Shown: in pieces, positions 17,821-26,020 of the stretch
Position numbering within the stretch: position 1 is the stretch's first letter
Layout: every line of letters starts with the position of its first letter
Assembly (NCBI GenBank): GCA_945907245.1
Contig: CAMDTB010000033.1
Span: 1-35,158, forward strand
Origin: Rhizobium sp. Q54
GTDB taxonomy: Bacteria > Pseudomonadota > Alphaproteobacteria > SMXS01
Length of the DNA: 35,158 bases
Reading direction: 5' to 3'
Made by a program: the position numbers and the translations under genes
Notes under the pieces: generated by a model
What the model was told of the DNA's origin: nothing
Seen by the model: the letters and a program-made list of their open reading frames with translations, nothing else
Database searches by the model: none

Positions 17821-17903
17821 CGATACGGCCGGTTGAACGGCGCCAGCCCCAACCCCAGGTCAAAAGGTGTCGCGGGCCGCCCGCAAGGCGCATGGCCGTA
17901 TCG
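17821..17903. promoter_or_regulatory. Inverted repeat in the Tim44-like/fxsA divergent promoter region
   Basis: CGATACGGCC (17821-17830) is repeated inverted as GGCCGTATCG (17894-17903), 63 bp apart, each close to one of the two divergent starts. A shared regulator binding both sites is possible. The match is exact over 10 bp, but no known operator is recognised and chance is not excluded. Confidence 0.4.
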
Positions 17904-17938
17904 ACCATAGATAATTCGCGGTTGTTGAAAGAACAAGC

Positions 17939-18403
17939 ATGCTGATTGCCTTGATCCTGATATTCGTCGCCATCCCGGTGCTGGAGATCTACCTTTTCAT
18001 CCGGGTCGGGGCGCTGATCGGTGCGGTGGCGTGCATCGCACTGGTCTTCCTGGCCGCCGCTCTGGGCGCGATTGTCATTCGCCTGCAGGCGCCGCGGGTC
18101 ATCGGCCGGGCGCAGGACAGCCTTGGGGCGGGTGTCGCGCCGGTCAACGAGGTGCTGGACGGGCTGGCGCTGGTCGCCGCCGGAGGGCTGTTGATCGTAC
18201 CCGGCTTCTTCACCGACATCCTCGGCTTGCTGCTGCTGATTCCCTGGCTGCGGCGGACCCTTGGCCATGCGCTGCTGCACCGGGCGCTGAAGCCTGCCGC
18301 AAGGCCGCCAGGCGCCGCCGGCGGCGGAGTCGTGGACGGTGAATTCGAGGTGGTGGAAACGCCTCCTCCGGCCGATCCGCCACGCTTGCCACCGTCGCCA
18401 TAA
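17939..18403 (+). CDS. fxsA: FxsA-family membrane protein
   Basis: This 154-residue inner-membrane protein has three or four hydrophobic segments: LIALILIFVAIPVLEIYLFI, GAVACIALVFLAAALGAIVI and GGLLIVPGFFTDILGLLLLI, followed by PWLRRTL. That is the FxsA signature (PxLEIxLFI and LxxPGFxTDxxG). E. coli FxsA can reduce exclusion of phage T7 by F; the normal role is unknown. The hydrophilic tail is Pro- and Ala-rich. secB follows 62 bp downstream on the same strand. Confidence 0.93.
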   Translation: MLIALILIFVAIPVLEIYLFIRVGALIGAVACIALVFLAAALGAIVIRLQAPRVIGRAQDSLGAGVAPVNEVLDGLALVAAGGLLIVPGFFTDILGLLLLIPWLRRTLGHALLHRALKPAARPPGAAGGGVVDGEFEVVETPPPADPPRLPPSP

Positions 18404-18465
18404 GCCAGTTGAAGCGCCACGCCGCCGCCGCTACAGTCCGCGCGCTTCATTCCAGCGAGGATTCC

Positions 18466-18942
18466 ATGAACGACAAGAACCAGCAGGCGGATAACCAGGG
18501 CGGCCAGGTCGTCCTGCTGACGCAGTATGTGAAAGACCTGTCGTTCGAGAGCCCCAACACGCCGGCGATCTTCCAGTCCAACGAGGAGAGCAAGCCGCGC
18601 ATTGACGTGAACGTGTCGGTCCGCGTCAACCAGGTGGGTCCGGAAGGCTTCGAGGTGGTGATGACGATCAACGTCAAGGCCATGAGCGGCGAGATGGTCG
18701 CGTTCCTGGTCGAGCTGGAATACGGCACCCTCTGGGGCGTCAGGGGCGTCCCCGAGGAGCATCTGCCGCCGGTGCTGCTGGTCGAATGCCCGCGCCTGAT
18801 GTTCCCGTTCGCGCGCCGCGTGCTGGCCGATTCCATTCGGGACGGCGGCTTCCCGCCGGTGTTGCTGGAGCCCGTCGATTTCGCGGCCCTCTACCGGGCC
18901 CAGCACCTCGCCAACGCGGAGACCGGCGACAAGCCGAACTGA
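18466..18942 (+). CDS. secB: Protein-export chaperone SecB
   Basis: SecB is a cytosolic tetrameric chaperone that keeps preproteins unfolded and delivers them to SecA. The 158-residue protein shows the core VVLLTQYVKDLSFESPNTP, VNVSVRVNQVG, VELEYGTLWGV, LVECPRLMFPFARRVLADS and the closing DGGFPPVLLEPVDFAALY. The frame is open from 18409, but ATG 18466 is used, with GCGAGG 5 nt upstream. It is convergent with dnaQ, with 7 bp between them. Confidence 0.97.
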   Translation: MNDKNQQADNQGGQVVLLTQYVKDLSFESPNTPAIFQSNEESKPRIDVNVSVRVNQVGPEGFEVVMTINVKAMSGEMVAFLVELEYGTLWGVRGVPEEHLPPVLLVECPRLMFPFARRVLADSIRDGGFPPVLLEPVDFAALYRAQHLANAETGDKPN

Positions 18943-18949
18943 GCCGGGC

Positions 18950-19618
18950 CTATTCCTGCAGCCAGAGCGCGTTCGCGATCTTCGCGATGAAGGCGGCATG
19001 CGCGGCCAGCTCGTCTGCCGTCGGCGCGTGAGGCCGCGGCGGCCGGATGTTGCGCTGGATGGCGATGTTGACCTGGGAGGTCTGCACCGAAAGCACCAGG
19101 CCAGGCTGGCGCCCGCCGATCAGTTCCAGATAGACCTCCGCCAGCAGCTCGGAGTCGAGCAGCGCGCCGTGCAGCGTGCGACTGCTGTTGTCGACGTTGA
19201 AGCGCCGGCACAGGGCGTCGAGGCTGTTGTTGGCGCCGGGGAACTTGCGCCGCGCCAGCGCCAGCGTGTCGATCACTCGCTCGCCCGGAATCACAGGCCG
19301 GCTGGCGCGCTGCAGCTCGGCGTTGAGAAAGTTCACGTCGAATGACGCGTTGTGGGCAATCAGCGCGCCGTCGTCGATGAAGGCGAGGAAGTCGTCCACC
19401 ACCTCGGGAAAGCGCGGCTTGTCGGACAGGAATTCCTCGGACAGCCCGTGCACCTGGAACGCGCCCATGGGCATGTCGCGGTCCGGATTGAGATAGACGT
19501 GGAAACTCCGCCCGGTCGGCATGTGGTTGACCAGCTCTAGGCAGCCGATCTCAACCACCCTGTGGCCCTGCAGCGGGTCGAGGCCGGTGGTTTCCGTATC
19601 GAGGACGATTTCGCGCAT
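18950..19618 (-). CDS. dnaQ: DNA polymerase III epsilon subunit (3'-5' proofreading exonuclease)
   Basis: The 222-residue protein has all DEDDh exonuclease motifs: Exo I VLDTETTGLDP (Asp7, Glu9), Exo II LIAHNASFDVNFL and Exo III LHGALLDSELLAEVYLEL. A C-terminal tail (about 180-222) corresponds to the part that binds the alpha polymerase subunit. It proofreads replication. The start codon directly abuts the coaE stop with no gap. It belongs to the PPSR-maf-aroE-coaE-dnaQ series read away from the origin. Confidence 0.96.
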   Translation of the reverse strand: MREIVLDTETTGLDPLQGHRVVEIGCLELVNHMPTGRSFHVYLNPDRDMPMGAFQVHGLSEEFLSDKPRFPEVVDDFLAFIDDGALIAHNASFDVNFLNAELQRASRPVIPGERVIDTLALARRKFPGANNSLDALCRRFNVDNSSRTLHGALLDSELLAEVYLELIGGRQPGLVLSVQTSQVNIAIQRNIRPPRPHAPTADELAAHAAFIAKIANALWLQE

Positions 19619-20254
19619 CTATCTCCGCCGCAGCAGGATTCGGCCCGGCCAGACCCGGGCGCGGCCGGTTCCCCGGATCGTTCGCAGGATACGCTCGACT
19701 TCGTTGCGCGCAAAGGCCTTGCCGAGGCTCGAATGCACGACGAAGTCGGCTTTCCGGCGCTTGACCACGTCGGGCGTCTGCTGGGCGAGGACATGCCTGA
19801 ACCGGTCCTCGGTCATGCCGGGGCGCGCGAGCACCCGGCGGCGCTGCACCTCGGGCGGCGCCGACACCACCACCGAATAGTCGACATAGCGGTTGCCGCC
19901 GGTTTCGAACAGCAGCGGGATGTCGAGCACCACGATCGGCGCGCCGCGCGCCTGCGCCCGCTTGAGGAACCGGCGCTGGGCCTGGCCGACCAGCGGATGG
20001 ACGATGCGCTCCAGGCGCCGCAACTCCTCAGGCTTGCCGAACACCCGCTTGCCCAGCTCGGGCCGGTCGACGGCGCCGTCCTTGACGACGCCGGGAAAGG
20101 CGGCCTCGACCGGCTTCACCGCCGCACCGCCCTTGCGCATCAGCGCGTGGACCGCCGCGTCCGCGTCATAGACCGGCACGCCGGCCCGGCGGAACATGCG
20201 GGCGGTTTCCGACTTGCCCATGCCGATGGAGCCGGTCAGTCCGATCAGGATCAT
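19619..20254 (-). CDS. coaE: Dephospho-CoA kinase
   Basis: CoaE phosphorylates dephospho-CoA in the last step of coenzyme A synthesis. It has the P-loop GSIGMGKS (residues 8-15), the substrate lid [13 protein letters not shown] and the [13 protein letters not shown] and [15 protein letters not shown] motifs. Its 211 residues include a basic tail ending ILLRRR that is slightly longer than usual. The start overlaps the aroE stop by 4 bp. With coaA at 26092-27039, the window holds the first and last enzymes of the pantothenate-to-CoA route. Confidence 0.96.
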   Translation of the reverse strand: MILIGLTGSIGMGKSETARMFRRAGVPVYDADAAVHALMRKGGAAVKPVEAAFPGVVKDGAVDRPELGKRVFGKPEELRRLERIVHPLVGQAQRRFLKRAQARGAPIVVLDIPLLFETGGNRYVDYSVVVSAPPEVQRRRVLARPGMTEDRFRHVLAQQTPDVVKRRKADFVVHSSLGKAFARNEVERILRTIRGTGRARVWPGRILLRRR

Positions 20255-21171
20255 TTTCCCCCCAAATCTTTCACGATCAGGTCGCGCAGTTCGGCCGTCA
20301 CCGCCGGCCGGACGCCGAACCAGGCCTCGAAGCCCGGCACGGCCTGGTGCAGCAGCATGCCCAGGCCGTCGACGGCCAAGTTGCCGCGCGCCCGCGCCGC
20401 AGCCAGCAGCGCGGTCTCCAGCGGCGCGTAGACGATGTCGTTGACCAGTGCGTCGGCAGGCAGGTCGTCGAGCCGCAGCACCAGCGGTTCCTGCCCCTGC
20501 ATGCCCATGCTGGTGGTGTTGACCAGCAGCGCGGCGTCCGCCAGCGCCGCCTCGCGTTCGTCCCAGCCGACGACCTCGATCCTGCCATGGCCCAGTTCCG
20601 CCGCCAGCTCGTTCGCGCGAGCCCGGGTGCGGTTGGCGAGGCGGATCGTGGGAACGCCCGCGTCGAGCAGCGCCACAACCACGGCTCGCGCCGCGCCGCC
20701 CGCGCCCAGCACCACGGCGGGGCCAGCATCGAACCGGTACTCGGGCGCGGTGACCAGGAAGCCCGCGTGCCCCGCGCCCTGCGCGCCGGCGATGAAGTTT
20801 TCCCGCAACAGCCGGTTGGCGCCCTGTACCAGGTTCTGCAGGAAGCCCTCGACGTCGGTGTTGGTCGCGTGGATGACACCGTCCCGGATCACGATGGTAT
20901 TCGCCGCGCCGATGCGCCGGGCGAGTTCATCGACCACATCGGCGGCATCGAGCGCCGCATGCTTGTGCGGCACCGTGCAGTTGCAACCCGCAAAGCCCTG
21001 CGCCGGCAGCGCCCGGATTGCCGCCATGGCGTTTTCCGGCCGTACCGGCAGCAGCTTGTAACTGCCGGCAATGCCGTGCTTCTTCAGCCAGTAGCCGTGG
21101 ATCAGGGGCGAGCGGGAATGGGCGACGGGCCAGCCCATGACGCCTGCCTTGATGGGTGCTGTGGGTGACAC
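20251..21171 (-). CDS. aroE: Shikimate dehydrogenase (NADP) with an extra loop
   Basis: AroE reduces 3-dehydroshikimate to shikimate in aromatic amino-acid synthesis. It has [16 protein letters not shown], catalytic Lys70 in CTVPHK and Asp106 in NTDVEGF, the NADP motif [14 protein letters not shown] with NRTRARA after it, and the C-terminal [13 protein letters not shown] and [10 protein letters not shown]. At 306 residues it is about 20-30 longer than usual. The excess sits between [11 protein letters not shown] and [10 protein letters not shown] (about residues 117-148). The GTG start at 21171 follows the maf stop directly and has GAGG upstream; an ATG at 21138 would cut into the first strand. 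Confidence 0.95.
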   Translation of the reverse strand: MSPTAPIKAGVMGWPVAHSRSPLIHGYWLKKHGIAGSYKLLPVRPENAMAAIRALPAQGFAGCNCTVPHKHAALDAADVVDELARRIGAANTIVIRDGVIHATNTDVEGFLQNLVQGANRLLRENFIAGAQGAGHAGFLVTAPEYRFDAGPAVVLGAGGAARAVVVALLDAGVPTIRLANRTRARANELAAELGHGRIEVVGWDEREAALADAALLVNTTSMGMQGQEPLVLRLDDLPADALVNDIVYAPLETALLAAARARGNLAVDGLGMLLHQAVPGFEAWFGVRPAVTAELRDLIVKDLGGK

Positions 21172-21762
21172 TCAGGCCTCGATCAGGTTGCGGTGCCTCA
21201 GGAAAGCCAACAGCGGCAGCAAAGGCAAGCCCAGGATCGAGAAGAAATCGCCGGTGACCCGTTCGAACAGCTGCGACCCCTGGCCTTCGAGTTGGTAGGC
21301 GCCAACGCTGAGCAGCGCATCGTCGCCGATCGCGTCCAGATAGCTGTCGATGAAGCTGTCGCTGAACCGTCGCATAACCAGCTCCGGCCGTTCGCTGTGC
21401 CGCCACACCACCTCGTCATCGCACACGATGACGGCGGCGGTGCACAGGTGATGAGTCATGCCGCGCAGGCGGCGCAAATGGCTGCGGGCTTCTTCAATGT
21501 CCGCGGGCTTGTCGAACAGGCCGCCACCGCAGACCAGCATCTGGTCGGCGCCGATCACCAGCGCGCCGGGACAGGACGGCGACACGGCCCTGGCCTTGAT
21601 GACGGCCAGCGCCTCGGCGATCCGCATGGGATCGGCGCCCGCCATCTCGCGTTTGGTTACGGATTCGTCCACGTCCGCCGGACACACCTCGAACGCCAGG
21701 CCGGCCTGGCGCAACAGCGTGGCGCGCACCCGGCTGCCCGACGCCAGCACCAGCCCCGTCAT
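21172..21762 (-). CDS. Maf-family nucleoside triphosphate pyrophosphatase
   Basis: Maf proteins hydrolyse non-canonical or methylated nucleoside triphosphates to keep them out of DNA and RNA. The 196-residue protein begins LVLASGSRVRATLL (the S-x-S-x-R phosphate loop) and has DESV, the catalytic region LVIGADQML, DKP and the later DSYLDAIGDDALLSVGAYQLEG and FSILGLPLLPLL. It looks closer to YhdE/YceF-type Maf than to a fused form. The ATG at 21762 overlaps the upstream DUF299 stop as ATGA. It is normal in length and in its usual origin-proximal place. Confidence 0.94.
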   Translation of the reverse strand: MTGLVLASGSRVRATLLRQAGLAFEVCPADVDESVTKREMAGADPMRIAEALAVIKARAVSPSCPGALVIGADQMLVCGGGLFDKPADIEEARSHLRRLRGMTHHLCTAAVIVCDDEVVWRHSERPELVMRRFSDSFIDSYLDAIGDDALLSVGAYQLEGQGSQLFERVTGDFFSILGLPLLPLLAFLRHRNLIEA

Positions 21763-22583
21763 GCGCCGTTCAACTCTTCCTGGCGCCGCTGGTAGAGACT
21801 GTAAATGGCGGCGGCGGTTTCCTCGATGGAGCGCCGGGTGACGTCGATGATCGGCCACCCGCGCTTGAGGTAGACGCGCCGGGCGGCGGTGATCTCTTCC
21901 GCCACCGCCTCAGGGTCCGCGTAGGCGGTATCCTCCGGCTCTGACAGCGCCCGCATCCGGGTACGGCGGATATGCACCAGCCGGTCGGGTGACACGGTCA
22001 GCGCCACAACCAGCGGCTTCTTGAGCCCGTCCAGTTCCTCGGGCAGCGGTACGCCGGGCACCACGGGCACATTGGCGACCTTGAGGCCCCGATTGGCCAG
22101 GTAGATGCCGGTCGGCGTCTTCGAGGTGCGCGACACACCCAGCAGGATGATGTCGGCCTGGTGCAGGTCGTCGGTGCGCAGGCCATCGTCATGGGCCATG
22201 GTGAACCCCATGGCCTCGATACGGCCGAAATACTCGGCGTTCATCTCGTGCTGCTGGCCGGGCCGCCCGAGGCTTTCCGCACCCAGGAACCGGCCGAAGG
22301 CATCCATCACCGGATCGAGTACGGCGATGGACAGGAAGCCGAGCGACCGGCAACCTTCCTCGAGCTGGGCGCGCAGCTCGCGGTCGACCAGCGTATACAG
22401 CACCAGTCCCGGCGTACGCTGGATAGCGGCGAGCGCCAGTTCCATCTGCTTGGGGCTGCGGATCATGGCATGCATGTGCTCCATCGCGTCGAAGCCCTCG
22501 AACTGGGCGAGCGCCGCCTTGGCCACGGAACTCAGTGTTTCGCCGGTGGCGTCGGAAACCAGATGAAGATGAAATCGCTGCAT
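21759..22583 (-). CDS. DUF299/PPSR kinase-phosphorylase, putative regulator of PEP synthase or pyruvate phosphate dikinase
   Basis: This 274-residue protein is of the family that adds and removes phosphate on PEP synthase or pyruvate phosphate dikinase using ADP. It starts FHLHLVSDATGETLSSV, has the P-loop GVSRTSKTPTGIYLANRG (from residue 149) and ends with WPIIDVTRRSIEETAAAI. The target enzyme is not in the window. ATG 22583 with GGGCAGG upstream is the start; the long open frame beyond it is non-coding. This is the homologue of the gene that flanks the Caulobacter and Rickettsia origin (RP001), opposite hemE. Confidence 0.95.
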   Translation of the reverse strand: MQRFHLHLVSDATGETLSSVAKAALAQFEGFDAMEHMHAMIRSPKQMELALAAIQRTPGLVLYTLVDRELRAQLEEGCRSLGFLSIAVLDPVMDAFGRFLGAESLGRPGQQHEMNAEYFGRIEAMGFTMAHDDGLRTDDLHQADIILLGVSRTSKTPTGIYLANRGLKVANVPVVPGVPLPEELDGLKKPLVVALTVSPDRLVHIRRTRMRALSEPEDTAYADPEAVAEEITAARRVYLKRGWPIIDVTRRSIEETAAAIYSLYQRRQEELNGA

Positions 22584-22613
22584 TGCCTGCCCGATGTGAA
22601 GCTGTGGACGAAC

Positions 22614-22622
22614 TGTGCATAA
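22614..22622 (-). promoter_or_regulatory. DnaA box TTATGCACA
   Basis: The minus strand reads TTATGCACA, a full match to the TTATNCACA consensus. It lies 31 bp upstream of the DUF299 start codon inside the putative origin. A weaker box, TCGTCCACA (7 of 9), overlaps its neighbourhood at 22603-22611 in the same orientation. Confidence 0.65.
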
Positions 22623-22807
22623 CCTGCTCGTCTTGGCAACCAGCGGGGTGCGCGCAGTGTCAGCGGGGATAACCCAGGCAAACCATGAGTCCGTTGAACA
22701 AGTGAATCGCGGCGCCTGTGAGTCATGCGGACTACCACGTCCAGCGCACAGGATATCCCCATGATTCAGGTCTCGGGACTCGGCGGGCAGGCTGGCATGG
22801 CCGGGGT

Positions 22808-22816
22808 TTATCCACG
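22808..22816 (+). promoter_or_regulatory. DnaA box TTATCCACG
   Basis: This matches the consensus TTATCCACA at 8 of 9 positions and lies in the middle of the putative origin, on the strand opposite to the box at 22614-22622. Variants with a final G are known in high-GC genomes. Confidence 0.65.
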
Positions 22817-22933
22817 GACGCCGCCCCGCCAGCGGCGCGAAAGGCATTATGGTGGCCAGCGCGCGAACAAGTATTGTATGACTGCGCTGCCCCCGTGACT
22901 CACAGGCATCCACTACCTCTTCAACCTTTCTCT

Positions 22934-22948
22934 TTAAAGAAACCTTAA
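22934..22948. promoter_or_regulatory. CtrA-type binding site TTAA-N7-TTAA before hemE
   Basis: The sequence TTAAAGAAACCTTAA is an exact TTAA-N7-TTAA, the binding site of the cell-cycle regulator CtrA, followed by GG rather than C. It ends 12 bp before the hemE GTG, at the hemE edge of the putative origin. In C. crescentus CtrA sites in the origin block both initiation and the hemE-side promoter. In such GC-rich DNA a chance match is unlikely. Confidence 0.75.
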
Positions 22949-22960
22949 GGATAAGGGCCC

Positions 22961-24010
22961 GTGAACAAGGCTTCCTCCGGCAAGCGTCTGATCGACGCGC
23001 TGACCAACCATCCCGTGGATCGTCCGCCGTTCTGGTTCATGCGCCAGGCAGGACGCTATCTGGCCGAGTACCGCAAGGTCCGGGCCCAGGTCGGCGACTT
23101 CCTCGAGCTGTGCTACACGCCGGAGGCAGCCGCCGAAGTGACCCTGCAGCCGATCCGGCGCTATGGCATGGACGCGGCCATCCTGTTCGCCGACATCCTG
23201 CTGATCCCCGACGCGCTGGGGCAGAAGCTGGAATACAAGGAAGGCGAAGGTCCTGTACTCGAGCCGATCCGGACCGCCGCCGGCATCGCCGCGCTCAGAC
23301 CCGATGCGATCCACGATCGGCTGTCGCCCGTCTACGAGACCGTCGACCGGGTTTCGGGCGCGCTGCCCGACGGCACCGCGCTGATCGGTTTTGCTGGCTC
23401 GCCATGGACCGTGGCCAGCTACATGGTTGAAGGCCATGGGTCGAAGGAATTCCAGGAAACCCGTCTCTGGGCCATGCGCGATCCTCAGGCTTTCCGCTCG
23501 CTGATCGACGTGCTCACCGACGCGACGACGGAATATCTGGGCCGCCAGATCGAAGCGGGCGCCCATGCGGTGCAGTTGTTCGACAGCTGGTCCGGCGTGC
23601 TGTCCGAGGACCAGTTCGGGCGCTGGTGCACCGCGCCGACGCGGACCATTGTCGGCCGGCTGAAGCGGCGCTATCCGGGTATCCCGGTGATCGGCTTTCC
23701 GCGCGGCGCGGGCGCCAAGACCGCCGAATATGCCGCCGCGACCGGCATCGACGGCGTCGCCATCGACACGTCCATGCCGCCGCGCTGGGCAGCCCGCACG
23801 CTCCAGACGACCGTCACAGTGCAGGGAAACCTGGACCCGCTGGCAGTGGTGGTCGGCGGCAAGGCCATGGAGGATCAGGCCCGGGAGATTCTCGAGGCAT
23901 TGTCCAGCGGGCCCTTCATCTTCAACCTGGGTCATGGCATCGTGCCGCAGACGCCGCCCGAGCACGTGGCGGCTTTGTCCGATTTGATCAGGAATTGGCG
24001 CAACGGCTGA
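22961..24010 (+). CDS. hemE: Uroporphyrinogen decarboxylase
   Basis: HemE removes four carboxyl groups from uroporphyrinogen III to give coproporphyrinogen III for heme. The 349-residue protein has the signature PPFWFMRQAGRYLAEYR with the substrate-binding Arg, then FADILLIPDALG, GFAGSPWTVASYMVEG, QLFDSWSGVLS and QGNLDPLAV, with FNLGHGIVPQTPPEHV at the end. It starts with GTG 22961 behind AAGGATAAGGG. The CtrA-type site lies 12 bp upstream, so it is likely cell-cycle controlled. hemJ follows. Confidence 0.98.
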   Translation: MNKASSGKRLIDALTNHPVDRPPFWFMRQAGRYLAEYRKVRAQVGDFLELCYTPEAAAEVTLQPIRRYGMDAAILFADILLIPDALGQKLEYKEGEGPVLEPIRTAAGIAALRPDAIHDRLSPVYETVDRVSGALPDGTALIGFAGSPWTVASYMVEGHGSKEFQETRLWAMRDPQAFRSLIDVLTDATTEYLGRQIEAGAHAVQLFDSWSGVLSEDQFGRWCTAPTRTIVGRLKRRYPGIPVIGFPRGAGAKTAEYAAATGIDGVAIDTSMPPRWAARTLQTTVTVQGNLDPLAVVVGGKAMEDQAREILEALSSGPFIFNLGHGIVPQTPPEHVAALSDLIRNWRNG

Positions 24011-24023
24011 TTTCCGGGAGACG

Positions 24024-24482
24024 ATGGCGATGACCCTGTTTCTGGCCAACATCCAGCCGTGGATCCTCGCGGCGCACATCATCGCGATGATCGCGTGGAT
24101 GGCGGGCATGCTCTACCTGCCGCGGCTGTTCGTCTATCACTCGGGCACCATGCCGGGATCGGAAGCGTCGGAGCTGTTCAAGATCATGGAGCGCCGGCTG
24201 CTCAAGGCAATCATCAATCCGGCCATGATCGCCACCGTCCTGTTCGGCATTCTGCTGCTGTGGGCCGGCGATTGGGCGCATATGAAGCTGGGCTGGATGC
24301 ACGCCAAGCTGACGCTGGTGCTGCTGCTGGGTGCCGTCCATGGCGTCATGACGGGCCATGTGCGGCGGTTCAGGGAGGACCAGCGCGCCAGGACCGCCCG
24401 CTACTACCGGGTGATGAACGAAATTCCCACGGTCCTGATGATCGGCATCGTCCTGCTCGTGGTGGTGGGCAGCCGATCCTGA
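24024..24482 (+). CDS. hemJ: Protoporphyrinogen oxidase HemJ
   Basis: HemJ (UPF0093) oxidises protoporphyrinogen IX in bacteria lacking HemG and HemY. The 152-residue membrane protein has four helices, including WILAAHIIAMIAWMAGMLYL with the conserved His and the RLFVYH motif, AIINPAMIATVLFGILLLW, MHAKLTLVLLLGAVHG and the last helix IPTVLMIGIVLLVVVGS. The start at ATG 24024 follows GGGAG; ATG 24030 is possible. It is 13 bp behind hemE, so one operon. hemH, often next to hemE, is absent here. Confidence 0.95.
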   Translation: MAMTLFLANIQPWILAAHIIAMIAWMAGMLYLPRLFVYHSGTMPGSEASELFKIMERRLLKAIINPAMIATVLFGILLLWAGDWAHMKLGWMHAKLTLVLLLGAVHGVMTGHVRRFREDQRARTARYYRVMNEIPTVLMIGIVLLVVVGSRS

Positions 24483-24528
24483 GGGTTTCCGGGCGCTTTT
24501 CCAGACTCTCCATTTTTGCTGGACAAGG

Positions 24529-24558
24529 CTTGAACCATTGGCCATTGTGGCCATATCC
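24529..24558 (+). promoter_or_regulatory. Candidate promoter in the rho leader
   Basis: CTTGAAC at 24529-24535 is followed after 17 bp by ATATCC (24553-24558). This fits a weak sigma-70 promoter, or a sigma-32-like one with CCATAT. It would give rho a leader of about 160 nt, which contains a small CCCC/GGGG hairpin near 24583-24598. rho is often autoregulated through a long leader. The rest of the 244-bp gap holds no gene that I can see. Confidence 0.35.
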
Positions 24559-24726
24559 CAAGGCAGTAATACGCGCTGTCGCACCCCTTTCCGGGGGTCT
24601 CTCGGAAAAACATCTCCACAAGAACCAGTACGACCGACCGGTGGGACGCAGTGAGTGGATTTTCGCCACTTGGTCCCGGGTTTGTCGAAACAGTTCCATC
24701 CTTCCAGAAGGCAATCGGATATTCCG

Positions 24727-25995
24727 ATGGATCTACAAGAACTTAAGGGCAAGTCGCCGCCTGACTTGCTGGCGTTCGCCGAAGAGCTCGAAATCGAGAA
24801 CGCGTCGAACATGCGCAAACAGGACATGATGTTTGCGATCCTCAAGCAACTGGCCTTCCAGGGCGAAGAGATCACCGGCGTCGGTGTGCTCGAGGTGCTG
24901 CAGGACGGATTCGGCTTCCTGCGATCGCCAGACGCCAACTATCTGCCGGGCCCTGACGACATCTATGTCAGCCCCAGCCAGATCCGCCGATTCGGCATGC
25001 GCACCGGCGACACCATCGAGGGGCCGATCCGCGCCCCCAAGGACAGCGAGCGCTACTTCGCCCTGTTGAAGGTCAACACCATCAATTTCGAGGATACGGA
25101 GAAGGCCCGTCACAAGGTCAACTTCGACAACCTCACGCCGCTCTATCCCGACGAGCGCCTGGTGCTGGACCGCAGCGGCGCCCTGGGCGATTCGAAGAGC
25201 GACGACATGAGTTCGCGGATCATCGACATCATCTCGCCGCTCGGCAAGGGCCAGCGCGCCCTGGTCGTGGCGCCGCCGCGCACCGGCAAGACCGTGTTGC
25301 TGCAGAACATCGCCCATTCGATCACCGCCAACCATCCCGAGGTCTACCTGATCGTGCTGCTCATCGACGAGCGGCCTGAGGAAGTGACCGACATGGCCCG
25401 TTCGGTGAAGGGCGAGGTCATCAGCTCGACCTTCGACGAGCCGGCGACCCGGCATGTGGCGGTGACGGAAATGGTCATCGAGAAGGCCAAGCGCCTCGTC
25501 GAGCACAAGCGCGACGTGGTGATCCTGCTCGATTCGATCACCCGCCTGGCGCGTGCCTACAACACCGTGGTGCCATCGTCCGGCAAGGTGCTGACCGGCG
25601 GTGTGGACGCCAACGCCCTGCAGCGCCCGAAGCGCTTCTTCGGCGCCGCCCGCAACATCGAGGAAGGCGGCTCGCTGACCATCATCGCGACGGCCCTGAT
25701 CGATACGGGCAGCCGCATGGATGAGGTGATCTTCGAAGAATTCAAGGGCACCGGTAACTCGGAAATTATCCTGGACCGCAAGGTCTCGGACAAGCGCGTG
25801 TTCCCGGCTCTCGACATCCTGAAGTCCGGAACCCGCAAGGAAGAGCTGCTGGTCGACAAGGGGACGCTGTCGAAGATGTGGGTCCTGCGCCGTATCCTCA
25901 ACCCGATGGGCACGGTCGATGCCATCGAGTTCCTGCTCAGCAAGGTCAAGGACAGCAAGAACAACGCCGACTTCTTCGAGTCGATGAATACGTAG
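24727..25995 (+). CDS. rho: Transcription termination factor Rho
   Basis: Rho is the hexameric RNA helicase that ends transcription of untranslated RNA. The 422-residue protein has the Rho N-terminal helical domain ([20 protein letters not shown]), the cold-shock-like RNA-binding domain (about 50-120: [20 protein letters not shown]), Walker A with RTGKT at 185-189, the Q/R-loops and [15 protein letters not shown]. It ends normally. ATG 24727 is the family start; the open frame before it is leader. An intrinsic terminator follows. Confidence 0.98.
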   Translation: MDLQELKGKSPPDLLAFAEELEIENASNMRKQDMMFAILKQLAFQGEEITGVGVLEVLQDGFGFLRSPDANYLPGPDDIYVSPSQIRRFGMRTGDTIEGPIRAPKDSERYFALLKVNTINFEDTEKARHKVNFDNLTPLYPDERLVLDRSGALGDSKSDDMSSRIIDIISPLGKGQRALVVAPPRTGKTVLLQNIAHSITANHPEVYLIVLLIDERPEEVTDMARSVKGEVISSTFDEPATRHVAVTEMVIEKAKRLVEHKRDVVILLDSITRLARAYNTVVPSSGKVLTGGVDANALQRPKRFFGAARNIEEGGSLTIIATALIDTGSRMDEVIFEEFKGTGNSEIILDRKVSDKRVFPALDILKSGTRKEELLVDKGTLSKMWVLRRILNPMGTVDAIEFLLSKVKDSKNNADFFESMNT

Positions 25996-26020
25996 GCTTG
26001 TTGCTGTTTGAGCGTTTGGG

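Larger units (their letters stand above)
22584..22960. other. Putative chromosomal replication origin (oriC) between the DUF299 gene and hemE
   Basis: This 377-bp gap between two divergently read gene series has no credible open frame of its own. It occupies the DUF299-hemE interval known as the origin of C. crescentus (Cori) and proposed for R. prowazekii. It contains DnaA boxes (22614-22622, 22808-22816) and weaker ones (22603-22611, 22664-22672, 22753-22761). It also has six GANTC sites at 22687, 22704, 22720, 22763, 22777 and 22897, and a CtrA-type site at 22934-22948. An A+T-richer segment lies at about 22911-22952. parS and parA are about 9.5 to 12 kb away, a distance usual for alphaproteobacteria. 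Confidence 0.85.

Noticed and set aside
22584-22913. N-terminal extension of the DUF299 protein through the gap next to hemE
   Set aside because: The family starts at MQRFHLHLVSDATGE (22583), and the extension has no motif and covers DnaA boxes.
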